From positions 1-21,201 of IMG/VR virus record IMGVR_UViG_3300031539_000371: 21,201 nt of DNA; one strand, 5' to 3'. Each line of letters begins with the position of its first letter. Positions within the stretch are counted from its first letter, which is position 1. Of the stretch, positions 7,707 to 16,055 are shown one piece after another. The DNA is from a virus. Below the pieces are notes generated by a model. It was not told where the DNA came from, did not search any database, and worked only from the letters and a program-made list of their open reading frames with translations. Made by a program: the position numbers and the translations under genes.

Positions 7707-8075
7707 TTAGCTTCCAACTGCTATCCAAGTAACTGTCTGATAAACATCTGTTGTACTTCCAGAAGATGCTGCCAAATCAGTTGTACTTCCGCTAAACGTC
7801 CATTGGTTAAGGATAATATCGCTTGCATATCCAGTACTACCGCTTGTTGCTGTGGACATGCTGTGTTCTAATGTTGGGCTACCTGACATTGCAACTACCA
7901 CATATTCAACATCTGTTAAATCTGTAGTAACCACATGCCTTGCGCTTGATGGTACAACACTTCCGCTGTCAATGAGGTCGTTTAGCACATTGTTTAAAAG
8001 TGTGCCAAGACCAATTCTTTGTGCAGCTTCCATTGAGTTGTTTAACTGCGTTATTTGAGTGCTTGTTAAAGACAT
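7707..8075 (-). CDS. Small Ser/Thr/Gly-rich phage structural protein candidate
   Basis: A 122-residue protein. Residues 1-38 form an amphipathic helical region (TQITQLNNSMEAAQRIGLG, then LLNNVLNDLIDSG); residues about 45-122 are rich in Ser, Thr, Gly and Val and look like beta structure (GSTTDLAASSGSTTDVYQTV). There are no membrane segments. AGGAGG with 8 bases spacing supports the ATG. It is the last complete gene before the terminator at 7631-7665, so it is probably expressed with the tail tube gene. The helix plus beta domain design suggests a virion decoration or fibre-like component, but I do not recognise a family. Confidence 0.7.
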   Translation of the reverse strand: MSLTSTQITQLNNSMEAAQRIGLGTLLNNVLNDLIDSGSVVPSSARHVVTTDLTDVEYVVVAMSGSPTLEHSMSTATSGSTGYASDIILNQWTFSGSTTDLAASSGSTTDVYQTVTWIAVGS

Positions 8076-8100
8076 ATTTTGTTCCTCCTATTAGAATTTT

Positions 8101-8358
8101 TTAGAAATTGATATAAATAAAGTCTCCCACTTTTGCATCTATATACTTTTTTTCAAATGGGACTTGAAAACCATGCATCTTGTCGTCTACAAGCATTAAA
8201 TGATTTTCTGTTATCCTTTGTATCTTTACTTTCCTTCCGGCAGGCGGAGCAGTGAATTTCTTTTCAACTTTAATATCCTGCGGGATATCGGAAAGTTCTT
8301 TTTTCGCTTCATTTAATTTTTCGTTAAAGAAGTTGTTATTTTCCTTTTTTATTTCCAT
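8101..8358 (-). CDS. Uncharacterised 85-residue phage protein
   Basis: Not recognised. The first half is charged and helical (NNNFFNEKLNEAKKELSD); the second half looks like a small beta domain (AGRKVKIQRITENHLMLVDD, ending KVGDFIYINF). I use the ATG at 8358. The in-frame ATG at 8370 overlaps the ribosome binding site GGAGGT that serves the inner start with 4-5 bases spacing. It sits between the tail tube gene and the 122-residue gene, so a small virion or tail assembly role is likely but unproven. Confidence 0.7.
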   Translation of the reverse strand: MEIKKENNNFFNEKLNEAKKELSDIPQDIKVEKKFTAPPAGRKVKIQRITENHLMLVDDKMHGFQVPFEKKYIDAKVGDFIYINF

Positions 8359-8411
8359 ATACACCTCCATGTAAGATTAGGTAAAATATTATTCTATTAT
8401 TATCTAGTTTC

Positions 8412-9461
8412 TTACGTTATGGTTACCTCAGCAGTCGTACTGACATCTGAAGCAGAAGTAACAAGAGCCTGTAATAAAGCAGAACCGGCGGTTGAACCAG
8501 AGGCAACAATACCAGTGGATGCGCCAATAGTAGCTTCCCCAGCAGTACCACTTAATTTTGAGAAAGTAAGATAAGCATTTGGTACTTTAAAGGAATTTCC
8601 GGTATTCGGAACAGCATATACAACCAAAGTTGCGGTTGTATTTACGTCCATGTCAAAATCTCCACCGGATATAGATAAATCGTAGATATTATCATACCAG
8701 TTTGAGTTATCAATGATTTCAATGATTTTGGCATAATAAGGTTCGTTACCGCAAGCATCTGTACCAACAGCACCAGTATAAGCTAGGGCTGTACCTGTAA
8801 GCGGTGTGTTCGCTACGCCATCAGCCGTCATCGAGATGGTAAAACCACCAGAAAGAACAACTGTTGGTGCAATAACCTGCACAATACCAATTTTATTTGT
8901 TGTAACATCAGCCGAGTTCAATTGTGTTTCCATAACAAGCTTAACAACCTCTGGAATCATGTTTGCTTTTATGGTAAATGATTTTCCATCACTAATATTT
9001 GCGGTATAATATCTAATGCACCACAAACCAGTTAATTCGGTTCCTGTAACAGTGAAAGTACTACCTGTAAACGTTATCCTCTGGGTAATTCCTAGCGGTG
9101 ATGTAGCCCAACCATAAATTGTTGAGCCAGTAAACGCTATAGGTGTTACGCTTGCAGTTGCAGAGCCCGCTGTTAGAGTAAGAGTTTCCTCTTTATAAAA
9201 ATTACCGAGCTCAAACTCAGAACCAACTGTAGAACCGAGCATGCCCAAGTTCCATTGAGTATCTGTAAGGGTAAAGGTCATTTCTCCAGTGTGGTAATAA
9301 ATATACTGAAGTTGATTGCCGCGTCCTCCCCTTACGGGAGCTGAGCCAAGTGATACTTCGATTGAACTGTCTAAAAGCGTTTTTCCTGTAAAAACAATAT
9401 TATCGCTTTCGTCATACGCATAAACATCTGCAACACTAGTTAAAAATTTTCTTGTAGCCAT
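8412..9461 (-). CDS. Major tail (tube) protein with C-terminal Ig-like segment
   Basis: A 349-residue beta-rich protein that probably polymerises into the tail tube. The N-terminal part (residues about 1-80) resembles tube proteins: a leading strand, then SSIEVSLGSAPVRGGRGNQL and GEMTFTLTDTQWNLGMLG, like the conserved region of siphovirus major tail proteins. Residues about 90-140 are repetitive Thr/Ser/Gly strands. The last 40 or so residues (ATIGASTGIVASGSTAG, ending TTAEVTIT) match the closing half of a bacterial Ig-like group 2 domain. Such Ig-like decorations are common on tail tube proteins and project outward. AAGGAGG with 9 bases spacing supports the start. It could instead be another abundant tail protein, but position and sequence favour the tube. 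Confidence 0.75.
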   Translation of the reverse strand: MATRKFLTSVADVYAYDESDNIVFTGKTLLDSSIEVSLGSAPVRGGRGNQLQYIYYHTGEMTFTLTDTQWNLGMLGSTVGSEFELGNFYKEETLTLTAGSATASVTPIAFTGSTIYGWATSPLGITQRITFTGSTFTVTGTELTGLWCIRYYTANISDGKSFTIKANMIPEVVKLVMETQLNSADVTTNKIGIVQVIAPTVVLSGGFTISMTADGVANTPLTGTALAYTGAVGTDACGNEPYYAKIIEIIDNSNWYDNIYDLSISGGDFDMDVNTTATLVVYAVPNTGNSFKVPNAYLTFSKLSGTAGEATIGASTGIVASGSTAGSALLQALVTSASDVSTTAEVTIT

Positions 9462-9503
9462 ATTTTTAAGCCTCCTTATTCTTTATAATATTTATTGAAA
9501 AGA

Positions 9504-10289
9504 TTACTTTTTAGCACTTTCCAATGAGACCGTACCTTTCATTTTGTCTAAATCTAGTTCAACTTCTTCGTACTTATTTTCTTTTTCCAAATTAGTCAAC
9601 CAATGTTTTATAAAAGACTTGTCTTTAAATTCAACCATACCAGACATGCTTGCGGATAAATAAATCTTGTAATGAAGCAAGTTGTCTATTCTTCGTATGC
9701 TTTTTATGAATTTTCTTATGCTAAGAGAATAAATATACTCAAGTGTCCAACCAGTAACTACTGAAATAGAAATTATATAGTCCTCAAAACTTCCGGGCTT
9801 ATTGCCGTTGAGTTTGTTTTTGTAGTTAATAGCTTCTTCTAATGAATCTCTGACCTCTTTTGATATATTTTCATCTGGTAAATCCACAAGATTTTGCTCA
9901 CATATTATAGTTTTTATTTTATCAAAATCTCTTGAATTATATATCTCTTCGCCTATCATAAATATTGCTTTGTTATCTTTATTGTAACCATAACGTTTTA
10001 AACTATCTTCGATTTTGATAAATGTTTCGTCGTCTTTCAAGCACATAGCAAGTAATCTATCAAACCAATAAAGATAGGGCTGTTCGTTGACGTTTTGTTC
10101 TGTCGCATAAAGTATATAATCCAAATTGCTCATAGAAATCACTTTTGCGTCTGGAATCTCGTTTTTATTTAAAGTCAAACAGCGTACATAAGCATTAAAA
10201 AGCACATAGTCTTTTACAGTTGCTGGATATATATTTATATTTTTATAGGGAACTGGTAAATCATAAGTAAGATAATTTGTTATATCCAT
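9504..10289 (-). CDS. Conserved phage tail-region protein, function unknown
   Basis: A 261-residue, charged, largely helical protein with no signal peptide or membrane segment. The start of the protein (TYDLPVPYKNINIYPATVKDYVLF) suggests a short beta segment followed by helices, as seen in phage proteins encoded near the tail tube gene. The C-terminus is acidic then basic (EEVELDLDKMKGTVSLESAKK). It begins 3 bases after the preceding stop with no clear ribosome binding site, so it probably relies on translational coupling. It might be an assembly factor, since it is soluble and charged and lies between a neck-type gene and the tube gene. I cannot name a family. Confidence 0.72.
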   Translation of the reverse strand: MDITNYLTYDLPVPYKNINIYPATVKDYVLFNAYVRCLTLNKNEIPDAKVISMSNLDYILYATEQNVNEQPYLYWFDRLLAMCLKDDETFIKIEDSLKRYGYNKDNKAIFMIGEEIYNSRDFDKIKTIICEQNLVDLPDENISKEVRDSLEEAINYKNKLNGNKPGSFEDYIISISVVTGWTLEYIYSLSIRKFIKSIRRIDNLLHYKIYLSASMSGMVEFKDKSFIKHWLTNLEKENKYEEVELDLDKMKGTVSLESAKK

Positions 10290-10292
10290 TTT

Positions 10293-10847
10293 TTATGCTG
10301 AATAGGTGCTGAATAACAGCTGCTTTCCGCCAAAAGGTATTTGTCCAGCTTGAAACATGCGAGAACTTTTGTCAGCCATTCTACTGAATGTCAGCAAACC
10401 TAAACCACCAGCGTCTATTCCGTTAAATGTTGCGAGCAGTTCCTCAGCAATAGTATCAATTCTTGTTTGATAATTTGAAAGGTGATTTATCTTATAATGC
10501 GAAAATACTTCCATGCTTACTTGAACTAAGCCTACTGTTCTATTTAAACCTATTGCGGCGTGAGGCATTATTCTCACAAGGCTTACTTCGTTTACCAAAA
10601 CGTCTGGCTGCTTACCATCCATAAATACGTTAAATTGGGAAGTGTCCTGCTGTCCAGCATAGACCAACGCACCCTTTTCCTCCTGTGTCAAATCGTCTCT
10701 ATCCCAAGCGTCGGGGTCAGTGTATTTCAAAAGCTTCCATATCAATTCGTTGTCGTCCATCATAATCTTTATGCAATTATATGAGAGTTTTGAAAGAGCA
10801 GTAAAATCATTATAAGCAGTACTTCCAATAGAGGGTGTCTCAGCCAT
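10293..10847 (-). CDS. Putative head-tail connector or tail completion protein
   Basis: A 184-residue protein. It starts with a helical region (NDFTALSKLSYNCIKIMMDD), has an acidic central part (TDPDAWDRDDLTQEEKG) and then alternating strands and helices (VLVNEVSLVRIMPHAAI; VGLVQVSMEVFSHYKINHLS). Mixed alpha/beta proteins of this size, just before the tail tube gene, are commonly tail terminator or neck proteins. The role is inferred from position and size only. AAAGGAGG with 8 bases spacing supports the ATG. The last codons carry the short direct repeat ATTCAGCA. Confidence 0.6.
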   Translation of the reverse strand: MAETPSIGSTAYNDFTALSKLSYNCIKIMMDDNELIWKLLKYTDPDAWDRDDLTQEEKGALVYAGQQDTSQFNVFMDGKQPDVLVNEVSLVRIMPHAAIGLNRTVGLVQVSMEVFSHYKINHLSNYQTRIDTIAEELLATFNGIDAGGLGLLTFSRMADKSSRMFQAGQIPFGGKQLLFSTYSA

Positions 10848-10890
10848 CTACATGCCCTCCTTTCTTAGTTGATATTCTTAGTAATATTTT

Positions 10891-12189
10891 TCACCAAGCA
10901 CCACGCAAATAAATGTCAAATGTTTCAGTATTTAAACCAGATACACATTGTATTGTTAAATACGAAGAGACATCTCTTAACTCATTAGCAATAGAAAAAG
11001 CATTTGCACCAGTTTGAGTGAACGTGTAACTTGTTGTTGGTACACTATTTGCACCACACGTTATTGTAAACGCATCAGCTTGCACAATATCATCTTCATA
11101 CAAATATACTGTGTAGCTTCTAGTACTTCCTTCGAGAACATAATTAGTATTAGGTGTAATTCTTGTGTCTGTATTTACTGTAGGACTTCCAGATACTACG
11201 ACAGCGCACGATGCGCTGGTAGGGTTATCTTCAATATTTGCTGTTATAGTACAGCTTCCTGTTGCAACAAATGTAATACTTCCAGATGTGCTAACTATAG
11301 CAATTTTAGAGTTGGAACTTTCCCATTCTACATCTCTTGTAACACTATCGCCATTGTATGTAATTGTTGTAGATAAATCAGCCCCGCCAAAAGGTGAACC
11401 TGATATACTAGTTTTGTTTAAACTCATGGTGTAAACATTTGTATTTACATCAGCAATTCCGTTTACAACATCGTCTAGCTCATTGTTAACAAAGTTAGCT
11501 ACCAAATCTAGTGTTAGTATTTTAGCAGTATCGTTGTCATATGTTGTTAAATTTTTAAAGTCGTTTATACCAGTACCAAGCACTTTATAGCAAGTCCAAT
11601 GCTCTGAATTCCCAAATAGAAATCTTTGGTTTTGTCTTATTAAACTCGTTCTTTCATTAAATTGTGTTTCAATATGTAAAAAGCCCCCCGGGGTCATAAA
11701 AGGGGAGCCTTGAGTTGCATAATCTCTAGGTTCTTTAACTAAATATTCAATGCAGCATGGTTCTTCATAGTAAGCACCAGTGCTTTCGTTAATCCATCTT
11801 AACGAGTTATTACATCTTCTAATTGTACATGTAGCAGATAAGTTCTTAATTACTTCGGTATTTATTGTTAGCCAAGTGTTATCGTCAAAAATATAATGCT
11901 TACCCAATCCAACCGGGTGGTCTATGCTATCAAAAAGAACTGTTTTCCAGTCGTCACCAAGTTTTAAGCCTGTTTCGGCATTAATAACATGGTTTATGCG
12001 TACATCAACATTTTCATATACGCCACTTCCAACGGTTGTTTCTTCTTCGATAGTCCACCAATTTGATGAATTGAAAAATTGTTCGCTTAATGTTTGTTGA
12101 AATAAGTCTAAATACTGGTCTTTCGGGGTTGCCCCTTTTCTGGTTGCAGCGGTTAAAGCTGCGCTTATATATTTATATTCGGTAGGCAT
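10891..12189 (-). CDS. Neck-type virion protein with C-terminal Ig-like domains
   Basis: A 432-residue protein using ATG 12189, two bases after the previous stop. An upstream in-frame GTG at 12222 lacks a good ribosome binding site and would overlap the previous gene. The N-terminal domain (residues 1 to about 250) starts with helices (ISAALTAATRKGATPKDQYL, LDLFQQTLSEQFF) and continues with many short strands (KHYIFDDNTWLTINTEV, FMTPGGFLHIETQFNERT, FGNSEHWTCYKVLGTGINDF). It resembles conserved neck or virion proteins of Bacillota phages. Residues about 255-335 form an Ig-like group 2 domain (VEWESSNSKIAIVSTSGS, then GSCTITANIED, ending SASCAVVV), followed by a second beta-rich segment. The Ig-like part probably faces outward and may bind surface sugars or proteins. 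The neck role is inferred from gene order. Confidence 0.7.
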   Translation of the reverse strand: MPTEYKYISAALTAATRKGATPKDQYLDLFQQTLSEQFFNSSNWWTIEEETTVGSGVYENVDVRINHVINAETGLKLGDDWKTVLFDSIDHPVGLGKHYIFDDNTWLTINTEVIKNLSATCTIRRCNNSLRWINESTGAYYEEPCCIEYLVKEPRDYATQGSPFMTPGGFLHIETQFNERTSLIRQNQRFLFGNSEHWTCYKVLGTGINDFKNLTTYDNDTAKILTLDLVANFVNNELDDVVNGIADVNTNVYTMSLNKTSISGSPFGGADLSTTITYNGDSVTRDVEWESSNSKIAIVSTSGSITFVATGSCTITANIEDNPTSASCAVVVSGSPTVNTDTRITPNTNYVLEGSTRSYTVYLYEDDIVQADAFTITCGANSVPTTSYTFTQTGANAFSIANELRDVSSYLTIQCVSGLNTETFDIYLRGAW

Positions 12190-12191
12190 GG

Positions 12192-12650
12192 TTATGTACC
12201 CGCAAAAATTTGGTCGTTCCACTCATCCCAGTTGACGTTGCTAAATCCATAGTCAACAAGGAGCTGAGAGCATTGTTCTTTTACAGTATTGAGATATGAG
12301 ACCTTTTCTCTTAGGTTTTGAGCTTCTGATGCTATCTTAAAATCTCTGTCAGTAATATGCAGATTCATTTGAGTTACATCATTAACTAGTTTTTGAAGCC
12401 AGTGTTTCATCATTAGAGTTGATAATATAACTTTATTTTCAACTGTTAAAGTTTCTGTAAAAATTTTGGTATCTTCATCAAAAACTAGGCTCTGGTCACA
12501 TATATTATCAAAATCGTGTATGCTAAATATTAACCATGCCTCCAAATAGTTTTCAAAATCTTCTTCGGAGGTTTTGTACAACTCCAACAAACGGTAATCG
12601 GTGACTTGCATCATAAACAAATCATATACGCTGCTTAAGTTGGTTGCCAT
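12192..12650 (-). CDS. Putative head-tail connector protein
   Basis: A 152-residue, mostly helical, acidic protein (YDLFMMQVTDYRLLELY; DFENYLEAWLIFSIHDF; KVILSTLMMKHWLQKLVNDV). Small helical proteins of this size just after the capsid gene usually form the connector ring under the portal (gp6/gp15 type). I infer that role from size, predicted helices and position; there is no diagnostic motif. ACAGGAGG with 5 bases spacing supports the ATG. It is followed almost directly by the neck-type protein. Confidence 0.6.
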   Translation of the reverse strand: MATNLSSVYDLFMMQVTDYRLLELYKTSEEDFENYLEAWLIFSIHDFDNICDQSLVFDEDTKIFTETLTVENKVILSTLMMKHWLQKLVNDVTQMNLHITDRDFKIASEAQNLREKVSYLNTVKEQCSQLLVDYGFSNVNWDEWNDQIFAGT

Positions 12651-12674
12651 TTTACCTCCTGTTATATTTTGAAA

Positions 12675-13313
12675 TTAGTTGTTATTGTCTATTGATTCTA
12701 AATCTTTCATTTCTTTTGCAATTTTAACTATGTCTCTGCCTCCCATTTTTGATATTTGAGAAATAACGTTAAAGTCAATCTTTTTTTCATCATCGGTATC
12801 TTTTACCTTTTTGATTAACATACCGTCAATAATTTCTCGTTGAGCATCACTTGCCCCGGTATATAACTTTACAGCATTGTCGGGGTTGAACGTTAGAATA
12901 TTCTCAATCATTTCCTTTGTTAATATTTTCTCATACATATCATCCAAACCATGTTTCCTAATTACCTTTTGGTTTAGTATATAGAAATAACCATCCTCCA
13001 TGAAACTTCTGTAATTTTCAAATATGCTAGCTAGGTCATTATAAAGAATTCTCTTTACTTCTCCAAATCTGCTAAATGAAAATTGTCTTCCCCGTCCTAG
13101 TTTTTCTGTGGAGAGGTTTAACTTAAATGGGACAAGAGACATAACTTCAATATAAGCATCTAAAGCAATGCCTGTATTCTCGTCTTGCTCTATTAACTGT
13201 CGTTCAAGTTTTAACTTTTCTTTTTCCAGAGTTTTGATACTTTCTTCTAACTGTTCTGTCGTAAGGCTCTTTTTGCTTGCAACAGATTTGCTGATTGATT
13301 TGTCTTCAGCCAT
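12675..13313 (-). CDS. Coiled-coil phage protein after the capsid gene, function unknown
   Basis: A 212-residue charged protein. Residues about 18-45 form a coiled coil (TTEQLEESIKTLEKEKLKLE). The middle is a conserved-looking helical domain (FGEVKRILYNDLASIFENYR, then FMEDGYFYILNQKVIRKHGL). The C-terminus is acidic and ends in an Asn tail. There are no membrane segments or catalytic motif. AAAGGAGAA precedes the ATG. It probably once followed the capsid gene directly, before the HNH gene was inserted. A virion or assembly role is likely from position; I do not recognise the family. Confidence 0.72.
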   Translation of the reverse strand: MAEDKSISKSVASKKSLTTEQLEESIKTLEKEKLKLERQLIEQDENTGIALDAYIEVMSLVPFKLNLSTEKLGRGRQFSFSRFGEVKRILYNDLASIFENYRSFMEDGYFYILNQKVIRKHGLDDMYEKILTKEMIENILTFNPDNAVKLYTGASDAQREIIDGMLIKKVKDTDDEKKIDFNVISQISKMGGRDIVKIAKEMKDLESIDNNN

Positions 13314-13340
13314 TGGTTGTTCTCCTTTTCTATTATAGTA

Positions 13341-14186
13341 TTACTTTAATATGATTTCCTTGCTTTTTATTTTATCTACAAATTCATAAAATTCTTCTGG
13401 AGTATTATTCTCTTTCCCATAGATTTTATGAAATTTTTTGTGAGAATTTTTACAAAGACAAACTCCTGAGGGATGTTTGAAATGAAGTTCTAAAACTTTA
13501 GAGACGATTTTTTGAATATTTTCTTCTCCATAATCAATCATCCTGTCTTTTTCTGTATATCCTAATTCAATTAGAGAATCTTCTATGATATTACTTAGTG
13601 AATACAGATGGTGTATATCATCAAAAGAGTGGGCACCAGAACAGGCGACACACTTATAGTTGGAATTTTTCATAGACAATTCTTTCCAACTATCTAAAGT
13701 GCATTTTATATAAGGTCTTAGTTTTGTTATACCACCTTTCCACAAATTACTTTTACGACCAGATTTGATTTTGCCCATTTCTTTTAGCCAGCATTTTCTA
13801 CAAGCATATTTTTGATGTAAAACGTTATGAATATCTGAAATAAAAATGTTTCCACAACGATTACATTTAAATTCTGACTCTTTATGAGAAGTACCGCCGT
13901 ATTTTAATAGAGTGATATTTCCTTCGTGCTTTTTCAAAAGCTTCTTTTCAACATCTTGAAATGTAAGACGATTTTGCCCTCCACCTCCTTTATTGTTTCC
14001 ACAATTAGGACACCCTGTTCCTTGATTTATTATGCAGGTAACCGCAGTTTCCCAAATATTTCCGCATATATTGCATGTAAAATCTGCATGCTTATCGCAG
14101 GCTAAATAATTGTTTATTGTGATTTTATTTCCGTGCTTTTCTTTTATTCTTTTTAATACTTCTTCTTTTGTTAGTTTACGAGACAT
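13341..14186 (-). CDS. HNH homing endonuclease with zinc-ribbon repeats
   Basis: A 281-residue free-standing DNA endonuclease, probably a mobile homing enzyme. Residues 1-135 hold two similar units, each with a helical start and two cysteine pairs (Cys38/Cys41 with Cys59/Cys62; Cys108/Cys111 with Cys129/Cys132), likely zinc-bound DNA-binding ribbons. Residues about 178-255 form the nuclease: a CVAC pair (179/182), the HNH histidines in DDIHHLY (192/193), then VCLCKNSHKKFH, giving Asn247, His249 and His253. It sits between the capsid gene and a virion-type gene, a typical site for phage homing nucleases. AAAGGAGATAATA precedes the ATG. The gap before it can fold into a branched hairpin. Codon use is at least as AT-rich as its neighbours. 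Confidence 0.9.
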   Translation of the reverse strand: MSRKLTKEEVLKRIKEKHGNKITINNYLACDKHADFTCNICGNIWETAVTCIINQGTGCPNCGNNKGGGGQNRLTFQDVEKKLLKKHEGNITLLKYGGTSHKESEFKCNRCGNIFISDIHNVLHQKYACRKCWLKEMGKIKSGRKSNLWKGGITKLRPYIKCTLDSWKELSMKNSNYKCVACSGAHSFDDIHHLYSLSNIIEDSLIELGYTEKDRMIDYGEENIQKIVSKVLELHFKHPSGVCLCKNSHKKFHKIYGKENNTPEEFYEFVDKIKSKEIILK

Positions 14187-14210
14187 TATTATCTCCTTTA
14201 ATAATCATGA

Positions 14211-14284
14211 GAACCGGGCAGAAGAATATTAAGGAATATATTCTTATCGGAAAATTAATTAGAAATTCCTATCTGTCCGGCTTC
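14211..14284 (-). other. Branched hairpin between the capsid and HNH genes
   Basis: In the minus-strand RNA an outer stem (GAA-G-CCGG-A-CAGA with TCTG-C-CCGG-TTC, one bulge and one mismatch) joins 14272-14284 to 14211-14222. Inside it is a perfect 8-pair hairpin, AAGAATAT with ATATTCTT (14238-14245 and 14222-14229), plus a weaker GGAA/TTCC helix, giving a three-way-junction shape. There is no T tract, so it is not a normal terminator. It ends about 14 bases before the HNH ribosome binding site. It could limit HNH translation or protect the 3' end of capsid mRNA. The rest of the gap (14285-14323) shows nothing further. Confidence 0.5.
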
Positions 14285-14323
14285 ATAAACCATTTATTTA
14301 CACTTATATTACATCTGTAAATC

Positions 14324-15451
14324 TTACGGCAATGTCATGACTCCCGCAATCGAGCTCGTAGCAACACCGCTTGCCCAACTCTTATAAAGAGTAGCGTTCT
14401 GATTCAAGTTTGCATTTGCAAATGTTGAATCAATATTGGACATTGTTGAACCTTCAATAACCATTTTAACAATCTTCCCCGCTGAAGGAGATAACACATA
14501 TAATCTTGTGTCATCAAGCATCAGTTTAAATGGAGAAGCGAAATCTGCTAATTGTGGAATAGAAAGAACGTCGTATGTAGCTAATGTATTAATGTAACCC
14601 ATTTTTACATAATCGCTCTCTAAGGTATATCTGTAGTTTGCGTCAGTAGGAAGTACGCTCAAAAGAGCAACCGGAGTACCAACGATAACAGCCTTATTTC
14701 CACCATTCCATGCAGATACCTTTTGTGACAACGTAATCAAATCGCTCTGGCTATAACCAGCATATTTCAGCTTGTCGTCGCCCGTAGCGGATAGGTTTGT
14801 CATAGCGGTATTGAAAACTGTGTAAGCATCCTTTGCCATATCTGTCTCGAGAGAACGAATTACCTTAGCAACAAAATCGCCAAGAGATTCTTTTCCGGCA
14901 AGAACTTTGTATAGAGAAACTTGTACAGTAAGTTCGCGCATTGTAGGAACAAGGGTAACTTGCCCGTTGAACTGCTTGTGAACTTCTGCTGTCCTCATTC
15001 CTCTACCTGCTTTTGAAACAACAAACAGGTCACGAGGTTTAATTTCGAATGCTGCGCTATCTCCCCAATCTATCTGGCGTACATCGGTATATAGACCAAT
15101 ACTGTCAATAATTGTATCGGGTAATACCATATCTACCAGTTGGTTCACAACTGCGAATGTAGCCCACGAAATCATTGGGTTTGTAATCCATTGTTCCAAA
15201 GGAAATGCTTCAAAGTTTTTGATATTAGCGTGCCTCAGAATTTCTCTGCGCAACGCATTGTTCATTTGGATTTCCTTTTCGTCAAAGGTTATTGTGCTTC
15301 CATCACTACGAGTACGTTGAAAATCATATTTCTGTGCGTTTCCTCTGTCCGTCATGGAGCGGAAGTGATTCCAATAGTCAATAAATGCCCTATAAGGAGC
15401 GGAATTTTCTTCTCCACCAGCGAAATTTAAAACTTTTTTTGATAGTTTCAT
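14324..15451 (-). CDS. Major capsid protein (HK97 fold)
   Basis: A 375-residue protein that would form the icosahedral shell. The helical N-arm region (residues 1-75, KKVLNFAGGEENSAPYRAFI) is followed by mixed alpha/beta sequence typical of HK97-fold capsids: an E-loop-like stretch (about 120-180, VRQIDWGDSAAFEIKPRDLF), a long spine-helix candidate (about 190-220, ESLGDFVAKVIRSLETDMAK), and P- and A-domain strands (KAVIVGTPVALLSVL; MLDDTRLYVLSPSAGKIVKM). It follows protease/scaffold and decoration genes, the standard order. Having a separate scaffold fits the absence of a long N-terminal delta domain. AAAGGAGAA precedes the ATG. The assignment rests on order, size and overall pattern rather than one motif. 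Confidence 0.88.
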   Translation of the reverse strand: MKLSKKVLNFAGGEENSAPYRAFIDYWNHFRSMTDRGNAQKYDFQRTRSDGSTITFDEKEIQMNNALRREILRHANIKNFEAFPLEQWITNPMISWATFAVVNQLVDMVLPDTIIDSIGLYTDVRQIDWGDSAAFEIKPRDLFVVSKAGRGMRTAEVHKQFNGQVTLVPTMRELTVQVSLYKVLAGKESLGDFVAKVIRSLETDMAKDAYTVFNTAMTNLSATGDDKLKYAGYSQSDLITLSQKVSAWNGGNKAVIVGTPVALLSVLPTDANYRYTLESDYVKMGYINTLATYDVLSIPQLADFASPFKLMLDDTRLYVLSPSAGKIVKMVIEGSTMSNIDSTFANANLNQNATLYKSWASGVATSSIAGVMTLP

Positions 15452-15477
15452 TTTATCTGTTCTCCTTTCTTAAGGTT

Positions 15478-16029
15478 TTAGTCTATCTGAGTAACTTGGA
15501 ATCTGTAAGCTGTAATTCTTTGATTATCAATAGCGCCAGTACCAATTGAAATATAGCTTGTATCGGTATACTTGAGTGTTAATCCGTCTAAAAGAGGAGT
15601 AGCCGACCATGTTAACTGTAGTGATATGTCTGCGGCAACTACATAGTCTCCTGTTGACTTAGAACCAGTAAGCACATCAGGGGTCAACATAACTAAGTCG
15701 CCCATTTGAGGCTTAAACGCTGAGAAAACATCACCAGCAGGAATATAGAAATTCCTTGGGTCAGGGTCAATACCTTTGTAATAACTGTTTCCGCTAACGG
15801 TTTGTACTACTTCTGGCTCGTATGCCATCCATAAGTCTATAAGGCTTCCTGTTACAGGAAATTCAGCCGTCCAAACTTCGTTAGCAACAGTGCTACCGGA
15901 GTTTGTTGATTTTGCTAGCAAATTAAATACCATACCATTTTCAACGTCAGATGCTGATACTACCGGACGATTCAATGAATCAATATTTAACGCTGCAACT
16001 TTTTCTTGAACTAAAATACCATATGCCAT
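15478..16029 (-). CDS. Putative capsid decoration or cement protein
   Basis: A 183-residue, beta-rich protein with few Lys/Arg and many Val, Thr, Ser and Asp (VWTAEFPVTGSLIDLWMA; FKPQMGDLVMLTPDVLTG; YVVAADISLQLTWSATPLL). There is no signal peptide. It lies between the protease/scaffold gene and the capsid gene, the classic place for a decoration protein such as lambda gpD that stabilises the expanded shell. AAAAGGAGAC precedes the ATG. Function is inferred from position and composition; a structural fibre-base protein would be an alternative. Confidence 0.65.
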   Translation of the reverse strand: MAYGILVQEKVAALNIDSLNRPVVSASDVENGMVFNLLAKSTNSGSTVANEVWTAEFPVTGSLIDLWMAYEPEVVQTVSGNSYYKGIDPDPRNFYIPAGDVFSAFKPQMGDLVMLTPDVLTGSKSTGDYVVAADISLQLTWSATPLLDGLTLKYTDTSYISIGTGAIDNQRITAYRFQVTQID

Positions 16030-16055
16030 CTTTTTGTCTCCTTTTCTTTAATTTT

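Noticed and set aside
10293-10320. Short direct repeat (ATTCAGCA twice) at the end of the 184-residue gene
   Set aside because: Eight bases at 3-base distance in coding sequence; likely chance, with no attachment-site context.
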